A stretch of DNA of 47,156 nt from Bacteroidaceae bacterium (lineage in GTDB: Bacteria > Bacteroidota > Bacteroidia > Bacteroidales > Bacteroidaceae): the NCBI GenBank assembly GCA_017617235.1, contig JAFZWQ010000033.1, positions 1 to 47,156 of the forward strand. Direction: 5' to 3'. The translations under genes and the position numbers were made by a program. The number at the start of each line of letters is the position of its first letter. The first letter of the stretch is position 1. This document shows, in pieces, positions 31,292-41,138 of the stretch. The notes beneath the pieces were generated by a model. The model worked only from the letters and a program-made list of their open reading frames with translations. It was not told where the DNA came from and did no database searches.

Positions 31292-33706
31292 TTACCGGAT
31301 GACAACTTTGCGTGTCTGGCCGTCGGCCTGGCGTACGATGTAGATGCCCGGGGTCGGCTTACCACTGACGGGGCGACCATTGAGGTCGTAGGTGCGAATC
31401 TGACCGGAAGTCTGTGAAACGACAACGGGTGCAATGCTGGTGGCAATGTTAATGCTCCAGGGGTTGGATGTTGCCGATTCGCCGTCGTCGTAGATTGCTG
31501 TTACGGTGAACTCGTCGCTCTTGGCTACTTTGCCGGCATTGTATGAGGTGTTATCGGCAGACAGTGTTGTCTCCAGTACACCGTTTTTATAGACATTGTA
31601 GCTGATGACAGTCATGGGAGCAATGGTGAATGTGATGTCGTCAATCATCAGCACGAAACCTTCGGCACTGGTGCAGTGCAGGGCAAAGTGCTTGGCGCCA
31701 GCGGGCAGTTGAGCCTCGTAGCGAGTCCACACCGTATTTTCAACCGTAAACTCTTTCTTGGCCACCTCGTAGGTGGTGGGGTCGAGGTTGTCCTCGGTGG
31801 TATAGAGCACCTCCATCGTTTCGGGGTAGTTAGCCTCGGTCTCATAACCTTCGGCCACACTGCCCTTATAACCTTTGGCATAGAAGGAAATGGTCTGTGC
31901 ATCGCCGTTGAGGGTGGGGGAAATCATGTAGTCGTCGTTGGCTACCTGGTGGCCTCCCTCTTCACTGTCGTCGGGTATAGCCGAGTAGAAGGCTGCAAAG
32001 AACTGCTTGCCATTGAAGGGGCGGAACTGCTTGACGCTACCCGTCAGGTTGATGCCAGCCTCTTCGGGATTGAACACGATGAAGGCTTTCGGTGTGCTGG
32101 AATTGGGATAGCTGATGGCATCGTTCCATGAGTTGGGAGACTGGGTGTAGGCCTTATCGCCGTCCACCATGGTCCAGTCATTCATATTCTCGTAGGAGAA
32201 GGCTGCAAAGTTCTCAGCGCCTTCGGTTACGTGGCCTTGGGGGTCTTGCCATTCCAGTGAGACATGTCCGTTGGAGGTGTAGGTGCCTTGCAACGTGACG
32301 GTGGGCAGGGTCTTGCCATTCAGGATAATGATGGTTGCCACCTCGGTCTTGTTGTTGCGGAGCTCTTCGTCACCCTCGTTAACAACCTCGGCATAAAGAC
32401 TCAGTTTGCCGCCACGGGCAGGAGCCGTGAAACGGAACTCCAGATTCTGGCTCTGTCCAGCTTCCAGGTTATCGACGGGCGAATTGTCGTCGTCGCGATC
32501 GAGGCTTCCCAGCAGGGTGCCGTCGGCATAGAAGTTCACCTTGTAGTTCTTGGCCAGTACTTTCTGGAGACCGATGTTCTTAACGTTCACCTTGACGATA
32601 CCCGTTTCGCCCACCTTGAGTTGGGAGGGGCAGGAGGTGAGCACGATGCGCTGGTCGATATTCTTCTTTGTGAAACAGCCGTCGACATAGATACCCGTCA
32701 ATTGCAGACCGCGCCAGCCTTCCCAGATGATATTGCCATTGGCATCGACCGTGGCCGAGGGACTCTTGTAGAGGTCGGCAATCTTGGTGGCAACACCCGT
32801 TTCGGTGCTGACTTCGAATAGACCGGTATCGCGGCCACCGTCCTTAACGGGCAGGGTGTTGTTGGTGCCGTCGGTGGCATTGCTCAGCTTGCCGTCGTTC
32901 ACAAAACCAATCCAGTAGAGTTTGTCGTCGCGAAGGTCGAAGGTTGCCGACATCATGCGGTCCTGGCTCTTGAAGCCTACGTGACCGATGGTAGTCAGTT
33001 GGCCGTCTTCCTTATTGACGGAATAAACGTAACCGCTGGCATCGATGGCGTATAGCACGCCCTTTGAGTTGATGGCGATGCACTTGGGAGCACCGTAGAT
33101 GATGCCCTCCTTGGAAATGTAATTAACCTCGAAGGTCTCCATGTCAATTGTTCCGAACTTGTAACTCGAACCATTGTAGAAGATGCCGTAAACAACATCG
33201 TTCAGCGGGTCGTAGGTCAGGTCGATGGGCTGTACCTTGATGGTTTTCAGATGCTGGTACTTGACATTGGTGTATGTCTTCTTGCCATCGCTGTCGACTC
33301 CCTCGTCCCACGTCCATTTGCGTACCTTGACGGTGTAGTTCTCGCTACCGTATTCACTGTCCATATTATCTTCCCAACCATCTTCGCCCATGTAGAACGA
33401 GTAGTAGGCGTCGCCCACGAATACTCCGCTGGCATTGCTGTAAAGGATGTGGTTGCGGATGGGGAAATCGTAGATTCCCACCGTGCCGTCGGCATTGTAG
33501 AGGGACATGAGACCATAGTTGCTCTGACTGCCGTCGCTGCCATTACCCACAGGGGTCTGGTGCCAGCCGATGTCGCTGCTATGGATGTCCTTGCCATAGT
33601 AGTACCAGTTGATGATGGAGCCGTTGATGATTACGGGCTCTTCGGCGATTGCCGGGAGTGCCAGTACTGCGGCCAGCACTCCTGAAAACAATTTCTTTAG
33701 ATTCAT
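31292..33706 (-). CDS. Secreted adhesin-like protein with a cleaved-adhesin domain
   Basis: 804 residues. Signal peptide MNLKKLFSGVLAAVLALPAIA. The first half (about 150-360) has repeated strands such as PIDLTYDPLNDVVYGIFYNG and DRMMSATFDLRDDKLYWIG, typical of a beta-propeller. A CARDB-like Ig segment follows (about 360-460). A cleaved-adhesin/'choice-of-anchor J' jelly-roll (about 490-660: FSYENMNDWTMVDGDK, DDYMISPTL) and an fn3-like segment come next. The C-terminal tail is TYDLNGRPV to PGIYIVRQADGQTRKVVIR. It lies 12 bp after the 2408-residue gene and is co-transcribed. No enzyme motif is visible; a binding role is inferred. Confidence 0.78.
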   Translation of the reverse strand: MNLKKLFSGVLAAVLALPAIAEEPVIINGSIINWYYYGKDIHSSDIGWHQTPVGNGSDGSQSNYGLMSLYNADGTVGIYDFPIRNHILYSNASGVFVGDAYYSFYMGEDGWEDNMDSEYGSENYTVKVRKWTWDEGVDSDGKKTYTNVKYQHLKTIKVQPIDLTYDPLNDVVYGIFYNGSSYKFGTIDMETFEVNYISKEGIIYGAPKCIAINSKGVLYAIDASGYVYSVNKEDGQLTTIGHVGFKSQDRMMSATFDLRDDKLYWIGFVNDGKLSNATDGTNNTLPVKDGGRDTGLFEVSTETGVATKIADLYKSPSATVDANGNIIWEGWRGLQLTGIYVDGCFTKKNIDQRIVLTSCPSQLKVGETGIVKVNVKNIGLQKVLAKNYKVNFYADGTLLGSLDRDDDNSPVDNLEAGQSQNLEFRFTAPARGGKLSLYAEVVNEGDEELRNNKTEVATIIILNGKTLPTVTLQGTYTSNGHVSLEWQDPQGHVTEGAENFAAFSYENMNDWTMVDGDKAYTQSPNSWNDAISYPNSSTPKAFIVFNPEEAGINLTGSVKQFRPFNGKQFFAAFYSAIPDDSEEGGHQVANDDYMISPTLNGDAQTISFYAKGYKGSVAEGYETEANYPETMEVLYTTEDNLDPTTYEVAKKEFTVENTVWTRYEAQLPAGAKHFALHCTSAEGFVLMIDDITFTIAPMTVISYNVYKNGVLETTLSADNTSYNAGKVAKSDEFTVTAIYDDGESATSNPWSINIATSIAPVVVSQTSGQIRTYDLNGRPVSGKPTPGIYIVRQADGQTRKVVIR

Positions 33707-33718
33707 GATAGTTATACC

Positions 33719-36700
33719 TTATTTAATTGATGTTTTTTTACCGTTCACGATGTATATCTGGCCTTTCTTCGGCTTTGCTACGCGCACACCGTCGAGGGTG
33801 TATACGGTACCGGTCAGACCCTTTTCAATCATCAGGATGCGGATGGCGTCGACTTCGCCCAATACGATGATGAGTTCACCGTCGTAGGGCACTGTGCCGA
33901 TATTCTTCTCCGTGCTATCGTCGTCATTCTCCACTTTGAGGGTGTAGTTAAGTGCACTCTGATAGATATTGAGGCTGAATTGTCCATCGGCATCCGTCGT
34001 GGTGGAGTAGATTACCACCACACCGCCTGCTGTTGTTGCCGTTGCCGTTACTGAAGCGCCTTCTATGGGCTGATTGCTTCCGTCGACAACTTTACCGGCC
34101 AGCGTCTCATAGGCTCCGCTCTCGGCATTTATGGTGAAGTCCTGCTCGGCAGTTTTCACTGTGTAGTCGGTTTCGGGAACACTTAGTTCGACATAGGCCT
34201 TTACGGCACCCTCGGTAGCTGTGTACGGAGTGAAACTCAAGGTAAAGAACTGCATGCCGCTAGCCGAAATCGCTATCGTATCGCTTGTGGCTACAGCCTC
34301 GCCGTCGACGTAGAATGTAGCTACGGCCTGTTCAGCCTTACCCAGCAATTCCTTGACGGTAACCGAGATGTCGGTCTTGTTGTTTACAGTGGCCTCGGCT
34401 GGGATTCTGGCAGAGGCAATCATGATGTCGTGCTCGACCATGCTTTGTTTCCAGCCTACGAAGTTGTCCAAATAGATGTACTTGCCCGTAAAGCGTACAT
34501 AGAAGTCTCCGGCAGCGGGAGCCGTGATAGCCTGTTCGCCCACGAGGCTTGCTATGTTGATTGCCGTCCAGTTCTGACGGTCGCTGGAAATCTCAACATT
34601 CAGTGTGTTGGCATCGTCGTTCTTCACAATCTCGAATGTCAGTACCTCGCCCTCGGTTGCTGTAAGGCGTGGAGTAGTCAGCGTGCTAGTCTCGTCGTAG
34701 CTGTAGATATAGTTGTCGTAGGATACACGCCAACTGCCGTCGTTTAGCCAGCCTGTAGGCATGTTGTCGTTGTCGAAGGTCTCCATCCAGGTCTCTTCGG
34801 CAATGGTACGACCTGTGAGATTTACTGTAAAGCTGGTGGGCTCTTCATTTACCATATAGGTAAATTCGAGCTGACCCTGCTTTTTGCCATACTGGCCCTC
34901 CTGGGGATTCAGGCTGACAACCACGGATGTGGACTCGCCAACAGCGATGGTCTTGGCCATATCCAAAATATTTGATTCGAAGTCTGCAGAGCATGAAGCA
35001 CCACTGAATTGGAGCGTAGCATTGCCTTCGTTCTTAAGGATAAAGGTCTTGGTTACAGTAGTACGTGTGGTGCCGAAATCGATGGTGGCGTCGCGTTCGA
35101 CAGCAGTCTCACCCTCGTAAAGGGCAAACTTCGGAGCTGCAGCCGTTACATTGATAGTGACAGCGGTTTCTGTTGTGAAAGCCTTTTCGCCTAGATAGGC
35201 CGCGGCCTTGAATACAAAGTCGCCACCCTCGCCAGCAGGAATATCCAGTGCAACGACAGTCAGTGTGGTGCTTTCACCGGCAGTCAAAGCATCGGTGGAA
35301 GTGATGGAACCGACCTCTGTATCGTTGAGCCATACCTTAGCGGTAACATTCTCAGCAGCAGAACCGGTGTTTTTGACTGTTATGTCGAAGCTTGCAGTGA
35401 ATTTGTTGTTGTCGTTAGCTGTAACGGCTTCGCTCTCGCCCTCAGCCAGTTTGCGGGTGAAGGCGGTGACGGACAGGTCGTGGATGTGTGCCACCTTGAC
35501 GCTGTACTTCTCGCTCTCGTCGGTCAGGCCGGATTCCGTAGTAACCTTGATGTAAGCCTCGTAGGTCGTCTCTGTTTCAGGAGCGGTGCCTGTGAGGGTG
35601 AGGGTTTGGATGTTGCCCTTTCCGACGGCAGGATCGGTGGTAGTCTCGGCAATCTTGTTATCACCGAAGTACAGGGTAGCTGTAAAGGTCTCGTCGGCAC
35701 GCAGGGCTGCTACGTCGATGGTGGCACTAATGCATTCTGCAGGCACCAGGTCGGCTGTGGGGATATTGACATTCGCAAGGAAAATGTCGTGCTCGGGAAC
35801 GTCTGTCTTGTGCCAACCCTTCAGGTCGTCGACTGAAGCGAAAGTTCCCACGAACTTCAGGTAGTAGGTTCCTACTTCCAGACCCTTCACTTCGAAGGTC
35901 TGGTACTCATTGGTCAGTTCCTCAGTGATGTCGGTATCGGTCCAGTTCTTGCGGTCGGTAGAGTAACTTACCACCAACTTCTTCGTGAAGGCGGAATTGC
36001 GTTTGGCCTCGTAGGTCAGAATCTCGTTGGCTTCTTTTATTTCCAGCTTTTCGGTAATGAAGACATTCTCTGCTGTCGATGTCTTTGCCTCGCCGTTGGC
36101 AAATGTCCATCCGTTGTTGTACCAGCCTTCGGGAGTACCCTCTGCGGTGAAGTCGGCAAAGAACGCCGTCTCATCGAAGGTCTTACCGGTAAAGTTCAAG
36201 GTCAGTGTACCCACACCATCTTCGGAGGTGATGGTCACGATGCCCGACTTGTCGGTGAAGGGTGCACCGTAGGGCAGGGTAACGGTGATTTCCTGAGTCT
36301 CGCCGGCTTCCAGCACAGCGGTAGCGGGGGATATGGAAACGTCGCCGCTTGCAGTAAACGTGGACTTAAGGGTAGCATTACCCGTGTTCTTTACCACATA
36401 GGTTACGGTGGCATCCTCGGAAGTCAGCGTTCCAAAGTCGTATGTGCTGCCGTTGGCTACGGACACGTCGTCTTTCGTCAGGGCAATCAACGGTGCAGTT
36501 GTAGGCATGAAGCCATATAGGTTGTCGATGAGTACACGCTGTCCCACAAATTCGAGAACAACGGTTCCTGCGGGAATGTCGGTTACCTCGAGTGATGTGA
36601 ACTGGTTAGAAGTAATTTGTGCAGACAAATCCTTCTCTGTCCATGTTACAGAGCCATCGGTGCTATAACGGACACGCAAGGTGGGAACATCTGAGCTGTA

Positions 36701-39700
36701 TTGACGTGCAGCGTCGAAGGTCAGCTTTTCTCCCTCGGTTACCAGCAACGGAGTGGTGCGGATGTTCTTTTCGACAGCAACACCAGCCGATGCGTAGTGG
36801 TTGCCGCCTTGACTGCTGACGGTCCATCCGCTTGTCCATGTCTCGGGCAATTGGTATTCTTCGAAGTCGACATACAGTTTTGAAGCGTCGCGGGTTTTTC
36901 CGCTCAAATTGGCAAATACACTGTCCTGGCTCTCTGCAGAGACAGCGAGTGTGGCACTGTGGCTGCCCAGATTTTCGAGATTGAATTTCTGGGTTATGGT
37001 GATGGTGGCCTGGGCGTTGGGCTCCAGTTCATCGTTGCCTTCGCCCGTAGTACCTGTCAAGGCTACCTCATAGTCGGCAGCACCGTCGCCTTTCAGTTCA
37101 GCCTTCAGACCCTTCAGGGTGGCCAAACCTTCGTTCTTCACGATGAAGGTCTTCTGCGTAGCTTCGGTCTGCATACCGAAGTCATAGTCGGCTATGTCGG
37201 AGGTCATCAAAGGCTCCAATACGGCCTTGAAGCCGTAGATTCGCTGGATGTAGGCATACTTGCCTGTGAATTTAATGTATTGTGCAGTTGTGGGGACGTC
37301 GGTAATCTCAATGGTGTACCAGGTGCTGGTTGACTTGAGTGTGGAAGCAATGTCTTGTGCTTCCGACCATGTTGTACCATCCTCGGAATAACTGTAGGTC
37401 AGGATTGTCTTGTTGTAATACGATGTAACATCGCCCGAAGCCGAGATGATAAGTTTCTCGCCTTCCGATACATTGAGCTTAACTGACACCAGATCGTTGC
37501 TGCTGCTACCAGATGCAATGTATCCGTTGGTGTTGGCCGTAATGGTCCAGTTATTTGCAGTCCAGCCAGCGGGAAGGGTCGCATTTTCCGTGGCGAAGTT
37601 TACGTACATCTTTTCCTCATTCATTACCACGCCCGTAACGGGAATCACAAAATTACCGCCGTCGGTTGCAATCGTGATAGTATCGTGGTGGTAGCCTTCG
37701 TTGTCAGTGGCTACCATGCTGATGGTCAGGGCAAGCGGTGTCTCGGCATCTGCGCTAATGGTGGTGGCATTGTTAGCTGTAGCTACAGTAAAGGCTTCTG
37801 TGCTGCTGATACTGTTGATGGTCAGGCTTCCCGTACCTGCATTCTTGAGGTAAAGGGTGACGGAAGCGTCGTTGGTGGTCCAACCCAGGTTGGCAACTGT
37901 GCCCGATGCTACGGACTTGGTCGCTTCTGCATCGCTGAAGACTGCCAGGGTTGGGTCGTTCGGGTCGGTGGTTAGGCCCACGATTTCATCGATGCGTACA
38001 TAATAGCCCTTAATCTTAATGCGATTAACATTGGCAGGAATATCGTCGACAACAAGGGTAGCGTAGGAGGCATATGGAATCTGGCTTCTCGAAATGAAAC
38101 GTTTGGTTTCGAATGCTGTCCATGTTGCGCCATTGTCCGCAGAACCATAGATTTCCAGATAATTATCGTCGTAGTTGTCATAGCTGGTGGCCTTGATAAT
38201 GAAGAAGTCTCCATCTGTGAATTGCAGTTTCGATGTGGTCATCTCCTTGGCTTGGGTAACATAAGCCTTGCCATCATCGTAACTCCATGCACTTGTCCAG
38301 TTCTGAGGAGTCTTGTTGTCATTGAAGTCAACAATCTCGGCATTGGGCAGCACGGTTGCAGAAACGCCTAAGGTGAAGTCGGGCAAACCACCAGCGGGCC
38401 AGATCACGACTTTGTCCATTCTAATGGCTTTAGCATCGGCAGCGAGAGTCAACTTCACGGTTTGACTGGTTCCTGCAGTAAGGGCAAGGGGTGCCTCCTG
38501 TGTGGGAGCGGTGATATCTATGCTGTAGCCTTCTGGCAACTCGATGCTGGTGATGTTCAGTGTACCTGTACCATCATTCTTGATTGAAAATTCCTTGGTG
38601 GCATTGGCTGTGATGATGCCGAAGTCCATCATGGCACCAGCCTCCTGCAATTCCTCGCCAACGTAAATGGCCATCTTGGGCGCATCAGCTGCCATGGTAG
38701 TACCTTGTACGTTGATAACGAACTGACCTTCGGTAGTTGTTACGGTGATGGTCGCATGCTTCTCGCCTGGAGTTGCACTGTTGTAGGGCTGAGTGATGAT
38801 GAGGTCGAAGGGAGCGGCTACAGCTTCTGTCCAGTTCGTGGTATAGTGGCTGTCCTCGGAATTTTCTATCTCCACATTGGTGATGTTAAGCGTGCCGGCA
38901 CCTGTATTGGCAAAACTGTAGGTGACAGATGCCTCTTCACTGCATTCGCCAAAGTTGTAGCCTGCAGGTGTGTTGACAGCTTCGCCCCCCTTGGTTACAC
39001 TCAGTTCTGCGGCATAGTTCAGTCCAGCAATCTCATCTACATAGCAGTAATAACCATTGAACTGCAGTTTGTTAACTGTTGTGGGAATATCGCTGAGGAG
39101 AATGGTCGTAAAGTCCGACTGGTTGAGTAGACTGCTATCCAGTTTTTTCGTATAAGCCGTCCAGGTAGCACCATTATCAGCGGAGCCGTTAATGGTAACA
39201 TAACCATAGGAAGATGCCATCTTGGCCTTTATTACCAGGAAGTCGCCATCTTCGAATTTCACCTTGGGCGAGTTCAGCATATTGTTGTAGCTATAATAGA
39301 AGTATGCACAGCCGTCACTAAAACTTGTATTTCCTGATTTCTCCCAACGGGCGGGTAATTCATTGTCATTGAAGTCTACGGTGGTTGTGCCTTCCTTGGC
39401 GACTGCTCCCGAAACAGCAAATACCAGATTGTCGGCATTGTCGCTGCTGATGGTGATTGTCGCAGACTGAGAACCGGGAGTAACGCTCTTCATGGTTACG
39501 GTGAAGGTGGCCGTGCCGCCATTGGCTGCAATGGTAGTAGCATTGTCGGTTATGGCTACCGTGAAGTTTTCGTTGTCAGAAGTTGCCTTCAAACCAGTCA
39601 ATGCCGATTTACCGGAGTTGGTTATCGTAAAAGGCTCGCTGGTGGTATTCTCGCTAATCAGTCCGAAATTGAAGCTACCTTGTGAGAGGTTAAGTATGGG

Positions 39701-40945
39701 GGCAGTGGATTCCTGACCACCATAGATGTCGGTGAAGTAAACGTAACTTCCATAGAAACCAATGTACCAGTTACCAGCGGGAATTTCTGTCACCTCTAGA
39801 CTTTGCCATACATTGGTGATGCTTTCCAGGACTTTGGCATTTTGCCAGTTCGTTCCATCTGCAGAATACTGGATGGTAAGTTTGTTCCAGGTGGCAGTGG
39901 AACCATGACCTTTTATCTGAAGATATAGCTTTTCACCCTCTGCAATAGTCACTAAGGGGGTGTACATCAGTTTATTGGAACCATAACTTGTATTTGCTGC
40001 ATATCCACCGCCTGAAGTTGTGCCATCGGCACCAGAATTGTTGATGGTCCAGTTTCCGCTGTTGGTCCAACCTGTAGGCAGACCATCGGAGAAGTTGCAC
40101 CACATTTTGTTGGCATCGCGAACTGTACCGCTGACATTAATTACGAAGTCGTCGATTCCTTCAGCGCTCGACTGAATGGTGACTACGCCGTCTCCTGTCG
40201 TATCTGCCATTCCAATAGTCAAGGTAATTTCTCCTTCGGCAGCAAGCACGCCACCATCGGAAACCTCAGCAGTATAACCGCCTGTTACACTCTTTACAGA
40301 TATGGTTTGCGACTCGGTTCCACTGTTCTTCAATGTGAAAGACTTCTGTGTACCGGCTGTTGCCAGACCGAAATTGTAGTCGTAGCCTGTGGAAATGTTT
40401 GCATCACCATCGTATACCGATAAAGCAGGGCCTGAAATAGTACAACTGATATTGATATCATCGATATAGAGGTAATATTGGTCGTTTGACGTGTATTTGA
40501 TGCAGACATACTTTACATCTGTAGGAAATGAGTTTTGGTACAGCGTCCATTGTGCGTCGCTGGCAGTAATTACATCCCCGAATGTGAAATTCTCGACATC
40601 ATTTGTCGTGGTGGAATATCCCACTTGGAATGTTTCTGCATATGAACTCGAGTAATTCTTGTAATAGAACGAGACGTTTACCCCCGTTGCACTGTTGGGC
40701 ACACTCAGTTCAGGAGAAATCAAGTACTGAGGAGGATTAGAGTTGTAATAAAACAAGAATCCATATGAGCCTGTTTTCTTGGCTTTAGTGTCTTTTACAC
40801 TCTTGCTGTGGCAATTGGTTCTTGTCCATCCTTCGGCGGTAAGATCCGTCTCGAAACCATATTCATATGGCAACGATTTCTGTGCCTGTAGGGTTGTCAG
40901 AAGACCTGCAAGCAGCATAAAGGAAAGTAAAATTCTTTTCATCAT
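33719..40945 (-). CDS. Giant repetitive surface protein (2408 residues)
   Basis: Signal peptide MMKRILLSFMLLAGLLTTLQAQ. About eight jelly-roll units follow, each opening with an 'FxDxxxPxGW' signature (ETDLTAEGW, DGLPTGW, DNELPARW, DNKTPQNW, ENATLPAGW, EYQLPETW, AEGTPEGW, DNDNMPTGW). They alternate with ASPM/choice-of-anchor D-like Ig domains marked by 'YDFGxxxxxxxxTFxLKNxGxxxL'. Near residues 2270-2340 is a carboxypeptidase-regulatory-like fold (AGKVVDGSNQPIEGASVTATA). The tail YTLDGVRVAKPKKGQIYIVNGKKTSIK suggests T9SS-type export. No catalytic motif is seen; the design fits an adhesin or glycan-binding fibre. First gene of an operon with the 804-residue adhesin. Recombination between units is possible. 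Confidence 0.82.
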   Translation of the reverse strand: MMKRILLSFMLLAGLLTTLQAQKSLPYEYGFETDLTAEGWTRTNCHSKSVKDTKAKKTGSYGFLFYYNSNPPQYLISPELSVPNSATGVNVSFYYKNYSSSYAETFQVGYSTTTNDVENFTFGDVITASDAQWTLYQNSFPTDVKYVCIKYTSNDQYYLYIDDINISCTISGPALSVYDGDANISTGYDYNFGLATAGTQKSFTLKNSGTESQTISVKSVTGGYTAEVSDGGVLAAEGEITLTIGMADTTGDGVVTIQSSAEGIDDFVINVSGTVRDANKMWCNFSDGLPTGWTNSGNWTINNSGADGTTSGGGYAANTSYGSNKLMYTPLVTIAEGEKLYLQIKGHGSTATWNKLTIQYSADGTNWQNAKVLESITNVWQSLEVTEIPAGNWYIGFYGSYVYFTDIYGGQESTAPILNLSQGSFNFGLISENTTSEPFTITNSGKSALTGLKATSDNENFTVAITDNATTIAANGGTATFTVTMKSVTPGSQSATITISSDNADNLVFAVSGAVAKEGTTTVDFNDNELPARWEKSGNTSFSDGCAYFYYSYNNMLNSPKVKFEDGDFLVIKAKMASSYGYVTINGSADNGATWTAYTKKLDSSLLNQSDFTTILLSDIPTTVNKLQFNGYYCYVDEIAGLNYAAELSVTKGGEAVNTPAGYNFGECSEEASVTYSFANTGAGTLNITNVEIENSEDSHYTTNWTEAVAAPFDLIITQPYNSATPGEKHATITVTTTEGQFVINVQGTTMAADAPKMAIYVGEELQEAGAMMDFGIITANATKEFSIKNDGTGTLNITSIELPEGYSIDITAPTQEAPLALTAGTSQTVKLTLAADAKAIRMDKVVIWPAGGLPDFTLGVSATVLPNAEIVDFNDNKTPQNWTSAWSYDDGKAYVTQAKEMTTSKLQFTDGDFFIIKATSYDNYDDNYLEIYGSADNGATWTAFETKRFISRSQIPYASYATLVVDDIPANVNRIKIKGYYVRIDEIVGLTTDPNDPTLAVFSDAEATKSVASGTVANLGWTTNDASVTLYLKNAGTGSLTINSISSTEAFTVATANNATTISADAETPLALTISMVATDNEGYHHDTITIATDGGNFVIPVTGVVMNEEKMYVNFATENATLPAGWTANNWTITANTNGYIASGSSSNDLVSVKLNVSEGEKLIISASGDVTSYYNKTILTYSYSEDGTTWSEAQDIASTLKSTSTWYTIEITDVPTTAQYIKFTGKYAYIQRIYGFKAVLEPLMTSDIADYDFGMQTEATQKTFIVKNEGLATLKGLKAELKGDGAADYEVALTGTTGEGNDELEPNAQATITITQKFNLENLGSHSATLAVSAESQDSVFANLSGKTRDASKLYVDFEEYQLPETWTSGWTVSSQGGNHYASAGVAVEKNIRTTPLLVTEGEKLTFDAARQYSSDVPTLRVRYSTDGSVTWTEKDLSAQITSNQFTSLEVTDIPAGTVVLEFVGQRVLIDNLYGFMPTTAPLIALTKDDVSVANGSTYDFGTLTSEDATVTYVVKNTGNATLKSTFTASGDVSISPATAVLEAGETQEITVTLPYGAPFTDKSGIVTITSEDGVGTLTLNFTGKTFDETAFFADFTAEGTPEGWYNNGWTFANGEAKTSTAENVFITEKLEIKEANEILTYEAKRNSAFTKKLVVSYSTDRKNWTDTDITEELTNEYQTFEVKGLEVGTYYLKFVGTFASVDDLKGWHKTDVPEHDIFLANVNIPTADLVPAECISATIDVAALRADETFTATLYFGDNKIAETTTDPAVGKGNIQTLTLTGTAPETETTYEAYIKVTTESGLTDESEKYSVKVAHIHDLSVTAFTRKLAEGESEAVTANDNNKFTASFDITVKNTGSAAENVTAKVWLNDTEVGSITSTDALTAGESTTLTVVALDIPAGEGGDFVFKAAAYLGEKAFTTETAVTINVTAAAPKFALYEGETAVERDATIDFGTTRTTVTKTFILKNEGNATLQFSGASCSADFESNILDMAKTIAVGESTSVVVSLNPQEGQYGKKQGQLEFTYMVNEEPTSFTVNLTGRTIAEETWMETFDNDNMPTGWLNDGSWRVSYDNYIYSYDETSTLTTPRLTATEGEVLTFEIVKNDDANTLNVEISSDRQNWTAINIASLVGEQAITAPAAGDFYVRFTGKYIYLDNFVGWKQSMVEHDIMIASARIPAEATVNNKTDISVTVKELLGKAEQAVATFYVDGEAVATSDTIAISASGMQFFTLSFTPYTATEGAVKAYVELSVPETDYTVKTAEQDFTINAESGAYETLAGKVVDGSNQPIEGASVTATATTAGGVVVIYSTTTDADGQFSLNIYQSALNYTLKVENDDDSTEKNIGTVPYDGELIIVLGEVDAIRILMIEKGLTGTVYTLDGVRVAKPKKGQIYIVNGKKTSIK

Positions 40946-41008
40946 TATTTTAAATTCGTTATTGTTGTTTATACAGTATTATTTCCGATAATGAAAACAA
41001 AAAGCGCG

Positions 41009-41016
41009 CAAAGATA
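41009..41016 (-). promoter_or_regulatory. -7 element TATCTTTG for the giant adhesin operon
   Basis: Plus-strand CAAAGATA, giving a leader of about 57 nt before the ATG at 40945. Confidence 0.55.
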
Positions 41017-41080
41017 CTGAAAAAAACTCTAAAAGTCCTTCTTTTTTTGAAAAAACAACTGACGATATGAAGAATATGTG

Positions 41081-41088
41081 TAACTTTG
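41081..41088 (+). promoter_or_regulatory. -7 element TAACTTTG for the subtilase gene
   Basis: TAnnTTTG match 50 bp upstream of the ATG at 41139, divergent from the adhesin promoter. Confidence 0.55.
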
Positions 41089-41138
41089 TAGAACCGAAAT
41101 AATGCTTGGCAATGGATAATTGTTTCAAAATCAGTTAA

